From a bacterium (lineage in GTDB: Bacteria; Desulfobacterota; DSWW01): 64,000 nucleotides of DNA. The notes beneath the pieces are model-generated. The model was not told the DNA's origin. It was given only the letters and a program-made list of their open reading frames with translations, and did not search any database. The position numbers and the translations under genes were made by a program. Each line of letters begins with the position of its first letter. Positions within the stretch are counted from its first letter, which is position 1. Positions 8,881 through 16,713 of this stretch are shown one piece after another. The stretch spans positions 1 through 64,000 of the forward strand of contig JANQFG010000158.1 in assembly GCA_028277985.1 (NCBI GenBank), read 5' to 3'.

Positions 8881-9372
8881 ATGGCGGATCTTCGAATCAA
8901 GGCGCAAATCTGGGTGTTCGGCAATGATGTGGACACCGACCAGATCGTACCGGGCCAGTATCTGACATCTCCGGTGGAGGAGCAGAGTGAGCACGTCTTC
9001 GAAGCGATCTCGCCCGGCTTCACGAAGCAGTTCAAGAAGGGAGGGGCCCTGGTGGCCGGGTCGAATTTCGGTTGCGGGTCCAGCCGGGAGTCGGCGCCCG
9101 AGGTGCTGAAGCACCTGGGGGTTTCCGCGGTGATCGCCGAATCCTTTGCCCGGATCTTTTTCCGGAATGCGATCGCCATCGGGCTTCCCGTGCTCGTTTG
9201 TCCGGGTATCACCGGGCAGGTCCGGCAGGGGGAAGAGGTGGAGGTGGACCTGGACAGGGCGACCGTCACCCGTGTGGCAGAGGGGAAGGTGCTGGAGGGC
9301 GTTCCCTTGAACGAAATCATGCTCGACTCGCTCCGCAAAGGCGGAATCATGAAACTGCTGTCGGCCGAATGA
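8881..9372 (+). CDS. Aconitase-family hydro-lyase small subunit (LeuD/DmdB-like)
   Basis: A 163-residue swivel-domain subunit that pairs with the preceding large subunit. It starts with the LeuD-type pattern VFGNDVDTDQIVPGQYL and carries the active-site segment NFGCGSSRESAPEVL. Length and motifs fit archaeal/bacterial short LeuD and dimethylmaleate hydratase small subunits. The 3-base spacing to the large subunit indicates translational coupling. It should complete the active site for hydration or dehydration of a branched or unsaturated dicarboxylate. Homoaconitase or citraconate hydratase activity cannot be excluded. Confidence 0.87.
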   Translation: MADLRIKAQIWVFGNDVDTDQIVPGQYLTSPVEEQSEHVFEAISPGFTKQFKKGGALVAGSNFGCGSSRESAPEVLKHLGVSAVIAESFARIFFRNAIAIGLPVLVCPGITGQVRQGEEVEVDLDRATVTRVAEGKVLEGVPLNEIMLDSLRKGGIMKLLSAE

Positions 9373-9450
9373 ATCAGGCAAGTTGATCCAAGGTCTACAG
9401 ACGAACAGGCAAAACGCTAAAAGGGTCCAGGGAAGAGAAAGGGTTCAAGG

Positions 9451-10320
9451 ATGGCTGGCAAGAAGCTCAGAGAACTGATGGCGAAGAAGGAACTTGTCTG
9501 TGCCCCGGGTGCCTACAATGCACTCACGGCAAAACTGATCGAGGAAGCGGGTTTCAACAGCATCTACATGAGCGGCTATTGCACGGCCGCAGCGACCCTC
9601 GGCCTCCCTGATCTGGGCCTGCTGACCATGACCGAGATGCTCAACAACGTACGCGCTCTTTCGGATTCGACCGATATCCCGTTGATTGCGGACGGGGACA
9701 CCGGATACGGAAACCCGATCAATGTGGTGCGCACGGTCAAGGAATACGAAAAGGCGGGTGCCGCGGCGATCCACATCGAGGACCAGGTGTGGCCGAAGCG
9801 GTGCGGGCACATGGCAGGGAAGCAGGTCATCCCGCAGGCGGACATGGTGGCCAAGATACGGGCGGCCACGGACTGCCGAATCACCGATGATTTTGTGATC
9901 ATCGCAAGGACCGATGCACTGGCCGTGGACGGGCTGGAAGCCGCCATCGACCGTTGCCACGCCTACGCTGAGGCGGGTGCCGACGTGGTCTTCGTGGACG
10001 GACAGCACACCATGGAGCAGATCGAGGCAGTGCCGAAACAATGCCCGGAGAAACCTGCCCTGATCAACATGGGCCCCCTCACACCTCCCCTGTCCGTGGA
10101 AGAGATCATCAAGATAGGCTATGCGATCGCGATCTTCCCGGCGGTCTGCATCGGCCCGGCCATGCTCGCCATACAGGACGGCCTAAAGCACTTCAAGGAG
10201 ACCGGCACATCGCCGATCACGGATCCGAATCAGATGATGCACGTGTTCGGCACCTTCAACAAGTTCCTGGGGGTCCCGTACTACAACGAGTTGGAGGAGA
10301 AGTACAAATCCGGGGAGTGA
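9451..10320 (+). CDS. Isocitrate lyase/PEP mutase superfamily C-C lyase (2,3-dimethylmalate lyase- or methylisocitrate lyase-like)
   Basis: A 289-residue TIM-barrel enzyme with the family signatures: TLGLPDLGLLT near residue 50, the metal-binding DGDTGYG, the IEDQ segment and the catalytic KRCGH loop. The length matches methylisocitrate lyase and 2,3-dimethylmalate lyase rather than full isocitrate lyase. It would cleave a 2-hydroxy or tricarboxylic acid to pyruvate (or oxaloacetate) plus a shorter acid. Its place directly after a LeuCD-type hydro-lyase reproduces the DmdAB-Dml order of nicotinate fermentation, giving propionate and pyruvate. That specificity is inferred from context; oxaloacetate decarboxylase-type members of the family are an alternative. 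Confidence 0.8.
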   Translation: MAGKKLRELMAKKELVCAPGAYNALTAKLIEEAGFNSIYMSGYCTAAATLGLPDLGLLTMTEMLNNVRALSDSTDIPLIADGDTGYGNPINVVRTVKEYEKAGAAAIHIEDQVWPKRCGHMAGKQVIPQADMVAKIRAATDCRITDDFVIIARTDALAVDGLEAAIDRCHAYAEAGADVVFVDGQHTMEQIEAVPKQCPEKPALINMGPLTPPLSVEEIIKIGYAIAIFPAVCIGPAMLAIQDGLKHFKETGTSPITDPNQMMHVFGTFNKFLGVPYYNELEEKYKSGE

Positions 10321-10379
10321 CCCGGGGCCGGATAACGAATCCTTCTCAAACAGAGGGCCGGGAGGGAGGCCCTGCCGGA

Positions 10380-10592
10380 ATGGAAAAAACGAACGTGAAG
10401 GCGGATGCGAGTGCATGCGCGGAATGCTACAGCTGCCAGCTCATCTGCTCACTCGTCTATACGGGTGCCTTCAACCCCCTGAGGGCGAGGATCACGATCC
10501 GGCCGGATGAAATCTGCTTCACAGACGAATGTGTGGAAACGTGCAGCCTCTGCACGAACTACTGCGCTTACGGCGCTCTGACCCGCTCATGA
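10380..10592 (+). CDS. Small dicluster-type ferredoxin linked to the AOR
   Basis: A 70-residue Cys-rich protein with two groups, CAECYSCQLIC near the N-terminus and C-x4-C-x3-C-x2-C-x3-C near the C-terminus, consistent with two [4Fe-4S] clusters. The strong purine tract GGAGGGAGG at 10361-10369 sets the start at 10380. It is immediately upstream of an aldehyde:ferredoxin oxidoreductase gene, and ferredoxins of this size are often encoded beside AOR, so it is the likely electron acceptor or donor. The second Cys group is longer than in clostridial 2[4Fe-4S] ferredoxins, so the exact cluster ligation is uncertain. Confidence 0.75.
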   Translation: MEKTNVKADASACAECYSCQLICSLVYTGAFNPLRARITIRPDEICFTDECVETCSLCTNYCAYGALTRS

Positions 10593-10626
10593 ACCGTTCC
10601 TCACGATTCGAAGGGGCCTGAAAGGC

Positions 10627-12576
10627 ATGGACTACTTCGGGTATGCAGGCGGTGTTCTCCACGTAGACCTCACCCGGGGAGAGATCAGAAAAGAGGCCCT
10701 GGATCCTGCCCTTGCCGAGAAGTACCTCGGAGGCTGGGGAATCAACTATCGGCTCACCTGGGACCTTCTGAAGCCGGGGATCGATCCCCTGTCGCCTGAC
10801 AATCCGATTGTCTTGGGGGCAGGCCCCTTGATCGGTACCCTGGCCCACACCGGGAACAAGATAGCGGGCACGACCAAGTTTGCCCTGCCTGCCACCGAAG
10901 ACGGCCGTCACTATGTCGCGTCAGGGATCGGCGGCACGTCCCGGTTCGGCCCCATGATGAAATGTGCCGGCTACGACCATGTGGTGATCACGGGACGAGC
11001 CTGGAGCCCGGTCTATCTGAGGATCGATGACGACGAAGTAGAGATCTGCGACGCGGGGGATCTGTGGGCAAGGTCGGACGTCTACGAGACGAGCGAGAAT
11101 CTCTGCGCTCGACATACGGACAGCGGTGTCATCGCCATTGGCCGGGCGGGTGAGAACCTGGTCCGTTTTGCCATGGCCGTGGCCGACAAGCGCCGTACCC
11201 TTGGCCGTAGCGGCTTTGGGGCGGTGATGGGCTCGAAGAACCTGAAGGCGATCGTGGCCCGGGGCACAAAGGGGATCCGGATCGCTGATCAGAAGCGCTT
11301 CCTCAAGAAGGTTCGCGAGCTCTATCCGCTGAACACCTTTCTCTCGAATGAGATGGCGGATCTGGGCGACCACGTCGGCTGGGCCTCGGCTGTCTCGATC
11401 AACATGAATCCGGGACTCTGGAGCGTGTTCGACTGGGACGAGCGGTACGGGGTCAAGAAATGGTACGAGGTCAGGAAGGACGTCAAGGGCTGTTCGGCCT
11501 GCCACATCAGCTGCCACGTGGCCTACAAGATCCGGGAAGGTGAGTTCGCCGGTCTCGAATCAGAGACCGGACACTATATGTGGCCTGCCATCAAGGGCCA
11601 GTACCTGGGCCTTTCGGATCACAGGGAAGCGATCAAGCTGCTCGACATGGCGAACCGGGCGGGGATGTGCGTCATCACCGCGGGCGCGCTCGTAGACTGG
11701 GTCACCCGGCTCCATGAGGACGGAGCCATCAACCTCAAGCATACGGACGGAGCGCCCCTCGGGCGCAATCTGCAAGACTATATCGAGCTCACGGAGAAGA
11801 TGATCGCCCGGGAAGGGGAGTTGGGAAAGGCGATGGCCGAGGGATGGTTTGCCATTTCCGAACACGTGGGCAGGGACGCTGGAACCGACTACACGCAGGG
11901 GTTCGGCATAGCCAAGGGAACGGACTGCATCTTTCCGGCCAGGACGTCCAAGCTGGACCCCCAGCGTTTCACCATGGGTGTGACGAATCCCCGGGGCGGC
12001 CACAGCCCACAGGGGAATTCGCTCTCCTCCACCCCGATGCTGCCGCTGGAAACCCTGAGAAACGACGCCCTGGCGTGGGGCACCCCGCAAGAGGCGGTGG
12101 AGAGAATCTTTCAGCCCACCCCCTACTACGGGGCCTTCAACTGCGGCAGGCTCACGCGATACGTGGAGGACTTCTACAGCCTCCAGTGCTGCCTCGGCAC
12201 GTGCACATTGCAGGCGATCGCGGGGCTCGTCAGCATAAACGACTTTGCCGAGCTCTATTCGGCGGCAACCGGGATCGAGACGGGCCCGGAGGAACTGAGG
12301 CAACGCTCCGAGAGGGTGTATAACCTCTACAAGCTTCTCAATGTACGGGAGGGATTCGGGCGGGCCGAGGATGCCGCTTTCCCTGAGGTCTGGCTAACAC
12401 CCATCGACACGCCGGATCGCAGAGAGGCACTGACAGACTACCATCGGATAAGGGAGTTGACGCGGGAAGATGTCCTGAAGCTCCTCGACGACTACTACGA
12501 GGAGAGGGGCTGGGACATAGGGGACGGAACGCCCGGCAAGGAGAAACTGGCCGAGCTGGATCTCGAAGATCTCTAG
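10627..12576 (+). CDS. Aldehyde:ferredoxin oxidoreductase family protein, paralogue 1
   Basis: A 649-residue member of the tungsten-pterin AOR family. The N-terminal domain shows the GYAGGVLHVDLT and YLGGWGINYRL pattern that binds bis-pterin, followed by GRSGFGAVMGSKNLKAI. The [4Fe-4S] cluster ligands are C289-x2-C292-x3-C296, with the fourth in the later CCLGTC segment. AORs interconvert aldehydes and carboxylates, or in some pathways reduce activated acids or rings, with low-potential ferredoxin. Upstream is its likely ferredoxin; downstream is a DUF1847 gene. A second AOR of 648 residues closes the cluster at 28467, suggesting two distinct redox steps. Confidence 0.9.
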   Translation: MDYFGYAGGVLHVDLTRGEIRKEALDPALAEKYLGGWGINYRLTWDLLKPGIDPLSPDNPIVLGAGPLIGTLAHTGNKIAGTTKFALPATEDGRHYVASGIGGTSRFGPMMKCAGYDHVVITGRAWSPVYLRIDDDEVEICDAGDLWARSDVYETSENLCARHTDSGVIAIGRAGENLVRFAMAVADKRRTLGRSGFGAVMGSKNLKAIVARGTKGIRIADQKRFLKKVRELYPLNTFLSNEMADLGDHVGWASAVSINMNPGLWSVFDWDERYGVKKWYEVRKDVKGCSACHISCHVAYKIREGEFAGLESETGHYMWPAIKGQYLGLSDHREAIKLLDMANRAGMCVITAGALVDWVTRLHEDGAINLKHTDGAPLGRNLQDYIELTEKMIAREGELGKAMAEGWFAISEHVGRDAGTDYTQGFGIAKGTDCIFPARTSKLDPQRFTMGVTNPRGGHSPQGNSLSSTPMLPLETLRNDALAWGTPQEAVERIFQPTPYYGAFNCGRLTRYVEDFYSLQCCLGTCTLQAIAGLVSINDFAELYSAATGIETGPEELRQRSERVYNLYKLLNVREGFGRAEDAAFPEVWLTPIDTPDRREALTDYHRIRELTREDVLKLLDDYYEERGWDIGDGTPGKEKLAELDLEDL

Positions 12577-12600
12577 AGAACCATTTTGCAGGAGGCAAGA

Positions 12601-13281
12601 ATGTCTGAAAAAGGCAACGAAACGATTTCCTGCCATCGATGCAAGACCCTCGCCTGTATGGAAAGCTACCCCCAGGGAGTGCCCAAGTATTGCAGGGCCG
12701 GCAAGTTCAAGGAAGTGATTGACGAGAGCATCCAGGAGTATTCCGACCCGAAGATCGCCGAGGTCCACCTGGCAACCGCCAGGGTGAACAAGAAGGGCGG
12801 TTTCGAGTGGACCCGGGTCCAGCAGTGCATCGAATTCGCACGGGAGGTTGGCGCAACCAAGGTGGGGCTGGCCGTGTGTATAGCGTGCATCCGGGAGGGA
12901 AGAGCCATGGCGGGTCTTCTCGAGGCCGCGGGACTCGAGGTGGTGACCGTGGGATGCATGATCGGGGCTGCAAAACCACAGGATACAGGCATTCCGGACG
13001 ACTTGGTAACCGGGCTAGGCATTGCCTGCAATCCCCTGGCCCAGGCGAAGATCATGAACCAGGAAGGCACACAGCTGAACTATATCTACGGGCTGTGCGT
13101 GGGGCATGACACCCTCTTCATCCAGCACTCCGAGGCCCCGGTTACCTATGTGGCGACAAAGGACGCGGTCACCGGCGACAACGCAAGTGCCGCTCTGAAG
13201 TCGGCCGTGCTCCGGCTGAAACTGGCAATGACCTATCAGGACGCAAGCTTTTCACCCACTGAGTTCCTCAAGGGTCCGTAG
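12601..13281 (+). CDS. DUF1847 Cys-rich metal-binding protein
   Basis: A 226-residue protein with the DUF1847 arrangement: an N-terminal SCHRCKTLAC-x-C-type group, then Cys pairs in AVCIACIREGR and in VGCMIG. The many ordered cysteines predict a metal or iron-sulfur site; no biochemical role is established for the family. The start at 12601 follows GGAGG at about 12591 and puts the first Cys pair near the N-terminus. It sits 24 bases after the AOR gene and is followed by another small unknown gene, so it probably works with the AOR or as an accessory in the pathway. Confidence 0.75.
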   Translation: MSEKGNETISCHRCKTLACMESYPQGVPKYCRAGKFKEVIDESIQEYSDPKIAEVHLATARVNKKGGFEWTRVQQCIEFAREVGATKVGLAVCIACIREGRAMAGLLEAAGLEVVTVGCMIGAAKPQDTGIPDDLVTGLGIACNPLAQAKIMNQEGTQLNYIYGLCVGHDTLFIQHSEAPVTYVATKDAVTGDNASAALKSAVLRLKLAMTYQDASFSPTEFLKGP

Positions 13282-13341
13282 GCTCTCCTTCGGATCGAGC
13301 AGCCTGGCTGAACAACCTACCCATCAGGAAAGGAGAAGACA

Positions 13342-13758
13342 GTGATCAAGGACGAAGGGCTCAAGATGATGGCTTCAGGCGTATTCGGGATGAGCGAAGA
13401 AGACATGGAAAAGGTGACGCCCGAACTCGAAAAGCAGCTCCTCAACGCAATGGCCAAGGTCGGGAACTACAGGCTCGTGGCGGAAGTGGTGAGCGCCAAG
13501 TACTGTTTCGCAGGTCTTCAGCCGGGACAGAAGTACGTGGTGGAGAATGCACAGCAGCTCAACATGGAGGCGACCGACGCACCGATCTGCCTGGGCGCCG
13601 TTCGGGAGCTCATCGAGCGTGCACATATCATGATGGACCGGGTCTACCATGACGGAGATGTCACCGCTCCGGTTTCCGGATACCGGTGCACGGATCCTGG
13701 ACTGGATCTGGGTGGTCTGGGCGGCGTGGAGTTCAAGGTAACCATCGAGGAGAAGTAG
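13342..13758 (+). CDS. Small protein resembling the TIGR04076 family
   Basis: A 138-residue protein starting at GTG (13342) with AGGAGAAG just upstream. The C-terminal 95 residues follow the TIGR04076 layout: a strand with Cys (SAKYCFAG), a PGQKYVV turn, a helix after APICLGAVRELIE, then RCTDPG and a final strand EFKVTIE. An extra N-terminal helix of about 40 residues (MSEEDMEKVTPELEKQLLNAM) precedes it. The function of the family is unknown; several members occur beside redox and aromatic-degradation genes. It ends 9 bases before the first old-yellow enzyme gene. The assignment rests on pattern only. Confidence 0.55.
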   Translation: MIKDEGLKMMASGVFGMSEEDMEKVTPELEKQLLNAMAKVGNYRLVAEVVSAKYCFAGLQPGQKYVVENAQQLNMEATDAPICLGAVRELIERAHIMMDRVYHDGDVTAPVSGYRCTDPGLDLGGLGGVEFKVTIEEK

Positions 13759-13767
13759 GAGGCGGAC

Positions 13768-15750
13768 ATGGCGGAATTCGAACACCTGTTCTCACCCATT
13801 AAAATCGGAAACGTAGAGATTCGGAACCGCATTCTCCAGTCGGCCCACATCACCAATTTTGCCGACAATGGTCTGCCCTCGGAGCGCCATCTGCATTACT
13901 ACGAGGCGCGCGCAAGAGGGGGGATCGGCCTCATCATCCATGAGGCGACGGTGGTCGGCCCGCATACCGGGCTCCACCATACCCTGTCGCACGGCTGGAA
14001 GGACGGAATGGTCGACCGGCTGCGCAAGATAAGCGATGCGGTGCACGCCCACGGCGCCAAGATCTTCCTGCAGCTCGCCCACGGTGGAGTCGTTGCGAGT
14101 TCTTACTGGAACTTCTTGAACACCCAGGGGTGCTCCCCGGTTCCGACACCGGCCAACGGGGAGATTCCGCGTGTCCTGGACGAGGAACAGATCGAGGAGG
14201 TGGTGCAGCAACACGTGCACACGACGCTCGGCGCCAAGGAGGCGGGCTACGACGGAATCGAGCTCCACTTCGGCCACGGCTACCTGCAGCAGCAGTTTCT
14301 CTCTCCTGCCTACAACATCCGCAAGGACGCCTATGGTGGTGAACTTGCGAATCGGATGCGGTTCGGCATGAGAGTGATCGAGGCGGTCCGGGAGGCGGCC
14401 GGCAAGGACTTCGTCATAGGCGTTCGCACGTCTGCGGACGAATTGATTCCCGACGGCTACACCCTGGATCTCGCCAAGGAGTTCATGCCGATCTGGGCGG
14501 ACTCGGGCCTGATCGACTTTCTCCACGTCACGGTGGCCGCTTCCACCACGATGGCCTACGCGATTCCCCCGATGATGGTTCCCCCACGCCCCTTTGTTTA
14601 CTGCGCGGCGGAGATCAAGCAGCTCGTGGACATCCCCGTGTTCGCCGTGGTTCGGATCAACGATCCGGTGACGGCGAACGACATCATCAAGAACAACGAA
14701 GCGGATATGGTGACCATGACCCGGGCCACCATCTGCGATCCGGACCTGCCGAACAAGGCGAAGGAAGGGCGTATCGACGACATTCGCCAGTGTATCGCCT
14801 GCAACGAGGGATGCTGGGAGCGGTGGGCCCATCAGGCACCGATCACCTGCATGCAGAATCCGGAGGCGGGCCGCGAGGGCGTCTGGCGCATCGAGCAGGT
14901 TCAGCAACCCAAGAAGGTCATCGTCATCGGAGGGGGATGTGCCGGCATGGAGGCGGCTGTCATCGCGAAGCAGCGGGGCCACGATGTGACCTTGTACGAG
15001 AAGGCCGAGGAGTTGGGAGGTGCGATTCTGATCCCAGCCAAGGCCCCGAGCCGACAGGAGCTCGGCCAGACGGTTCGTTTCCTCAAGCACGAGGTCGAGA
15101 GACTCGGCATTCCGGTTCAGCTGGGTACGGAAGTCACTGCGGAAAAGGTTCTCGGCGAGAACCCGGATACGGTCATCGTGGCCACCGGGGCGACCACCAT
15201 CGAGGATCCTGCCCCGGACGTGGTCGGGCCCTATGCAAGCATCGAGATCGAACAGGGCGCGGATGTGGTCACAGCCGAGGACGTGCTCGACGGCAAAGCG
15301 CAGACCGGCCAGCGGGTGGTCATTGCGGACCAGCAGAACTACATGAAGGGGCTGGTCACCGCAGAGGTCCTTGCCGACCAGGGCAAGGAGGTGACGGTCA
15401 TCACGCCCCCGCCCTTCCGGTATCTGGTTGCCAACCCTTACGAGATGGATGCTTCCACCCACGGGGTTCAGATTCTGAACCTGAAAATGAAGGGCGTGAA
15501 ACGGGTGGGTGACAACAAGGTCAAGCGGGCGCAGGCGGGGAAGGTCACGATCGAGGACATATTCACCCAGGAGCAGCAGGAGCTGGAGGCGGACACCCTT
15601 GTCCTTTCATTCTGGCGGAAGGCGGAACACCGGCTCCACGATGAGCTCAAAGGCAAGGTGAAGGATCTCCACCTGATCGGAGACGCCCTGGCGCCGCGCC
15701 GCCTGGTCGACGCTTTCTACGAAGGGTACAAGGCCGCCACCGAGATTTAG
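13768..15750 (+). CDS. Iron-sulfur old-yellow enzyme (2,4-dienoyl-CoA reductase/BaiCD-like), paralogue 1
   Basis: A 660-residue flavoenzyme with the full three-domain plan. An N-terminal FMN TIM barrel begins LFSPIKIGNVEIRNRI. A [4Fe-4S] site has ligands C342, C345, C349 and C361. A C-terminal FAD/NAD(P) domain contains VIGGGCAGMEAA near residue 390. Relatives reduce activated C=C bonds of enoyl-CoAs, enoates or steroid enones, using NAD(P)H through FAD, FeS and FMN. It is not certain whether the substrate here is a CoA ester. It shares long identical blocks with the paralogue at 16714, and the pair brackets an Asp/Glu-racemase-family gene. Confidence 0.9.
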   Translation: MAEFEHLFSPIKIGNVEIRNRILQSAHITNFADNGLPSERHLHYYEARARGGIGLIIHEATVVGPHTGLHHTLSHGWKDGMVDRLRKISDAVHAHGAKIFLQLAHGGVVASSYWNFLNTQGCSPVPTPANGEIPRVLDEEQIEEVVQQHVHTTLGAKEAGYDGIELHFGHGYLQQQFLSPAYNIRKDAYGGELANRMRFGMRVIEAVREAAGKDFVIGVRTSADELIPDGYTLDLAKEFMPIWADSGLIDFLHVTVAASTTMAYAIPPMMVPPRPFVYCAAEIKQLVDIPVFAVVRINDPVTANDIIKNNEADMVTMTRATICDPDLPNKAKEGRIDDIRQCIACNEGCWERWAHQAPITCMQNPEAGREGVWRIEQVQQPKKVIVIGGGCAGMEAAVIAKQRGHDVTLYEKAEELGGAILIPAKAPSRQELGQTVRFLKHEVERLGIPVQLGTEVTAEKVLGENPDTVIVATGATTIEDPAPDVVGPYASIEIEQGADVVTAEDVLDGKAQTGQRVVIADQQNYMKGLVTAEVLADQGKEVTVITPPPFRYLVANPYEMDASTHGVQILNLKMKGVKRVGDNKVKRAQAGKVTIEDIFTQEQQELEADTLVLSFWRKAEHRLHDELKGKVKDLHLIGDALAPRRLVDAFYEGYKAATEI

Positions 15751-15825
15751 CGGTGCACTCGAGAAGAAACACCCATTCGTGGCAGCCGTTCGAATGTGAC
15801 CGAGCAGAAAAAAGGGGGAATTGAT

Positions 15826-16665
15826 ATGGGTATGAAGATCTGGTGGCAACACATTTTTCCGCCTCAGGAGCAGATCGAGAAAGAAACGGGCATGACCCTG
15901 ACCGCCTCGGTGGAGGACGCGAAGGGCAGGGTTCTCGAGAACCTGAAAACCGTTGCTCGCCCCGATACAGAGGTGGAGATCCACTACATCAAGCACTCGG
16001 CCTACATGATTCAGTCCTACTACACCGAGATGCTCAACAACATATGGCTCATCGACGGCGTCATCGAGGCGGAGAAGCAGGGCTACGATGCGGTCATCAT
16101 CGGCTGCGCGGACGACCCGGCCGTCAGGGAAGCACGCCAGGCCGTCGACATCCCGGTGGTGGTTCCCACGGAGGCAGCCATGATGCTCGCCAATTCCCTG
16201 GGGAGCAAGTTCGGGATGATCACGGTGATGGACGAGCTGGTCGCCTTCTGCGAGCGGAACATCCGGAATTACGGGATGGAAGCTCGAGTCGTCCGTCCGG
16301 TCCGGGTCCACGACATGGGTGAGAACTGGGTGAATGCCCTCTTCGAGATGCTCCTCGACCCGGATGTGCTCTTTCCCCAGTTCGAAGAGCTTTGTCACCA
16401 GACCATTGCAGACGGGGCGGAGGTCATCCTGCCCTGCTGCTGCGCCCTGAGCCCGGCCCTTTCTCTGGCAGGTTACCGGGTGGTGCCCGGCACGGGTGTG
16501 CCCATCGTCGATGTCACGCACGCAGCCGTCAAGCTCGCGGAGACCCTGGTTGATCTCAAGAGGACGGCCGGGCTCGGCAAGTCGGAGAGACGCACCTACA
16601 AGTCCGCCCCTCCGGAAATCAGGGACGCCATGCGTGCGTTCACTTACTGTTCTCCGGGCAAATAG
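15826..16665 (+). CDS. Asp/Glu/hydantoin racemase superfamily protein
   Basis: A 279-residue protein of the racemase superfamily that also includes hydantoin racemase, maleate cis-trans isomerase and arylmalonate decarboxylase. The two candidate catalytic cysteines lie in IIGCADDPAVREA (first half) and in VILPCCCALSPAL (second half). The start at 15826 follows AAGGGGGAATTGAT and begins MGMKIWWQ; an upstream in-frame GTG lacks a ribosome site. Position between two enoate-reductase-like genes favours isomerisation, racemisation or decarboxylation of a pathway intermediate rather than amino-acid racemisation. A C-terminal extension of about 30 residues after the second Cys helix is longer than in HyuE. 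Confidence 0.75.
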   Translation: MGMKIWWQHIFPPQEQIEKETGMTLTASVEDAKGRVLENLKTVARPDTEVEIHYIKHSAYMIQSYYTEMLNNIWLIDGVIEAEKQGYDAVIIGCADDPAVREARQAVDIPVVVPTEAAMMLANSLGSKFGMITVMDELVAFCERNIRNYGMEARVVRPVRVHDMGENWVNALFEMLLDPDVLFPQFEELCHQTIADGAEVILPCCCALSPALSLAGYRVVPGTGVPIVDVTHAAVKLAETLVDLKRTAGLGKSERRTYKSAPPEIRDAMRAFTYCSPGK

Positions 16666-16713
16666 TTGCCCCGCATCGGTTCAACACGCGCATAAGAGAG
16701 GGAGTGTCACCAC

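Noticed and set aside
7627..9372. leuC and leuD of leucine biosynthesis
   Set aside because: No leuA or leuB is nearby, and the flanking genes are a molybdoenzyme and an ICL-family lyase, so a catabolic hydro-lyase is more likely.
13792..15462. 556-codon - strand frame opposite the first old-yellow enzyme
   Set aside because: It is fully antisense to a gene with complete FMN, FeS and FAD motifs; the predicted product is His/Arg/Asp-rich with no family.
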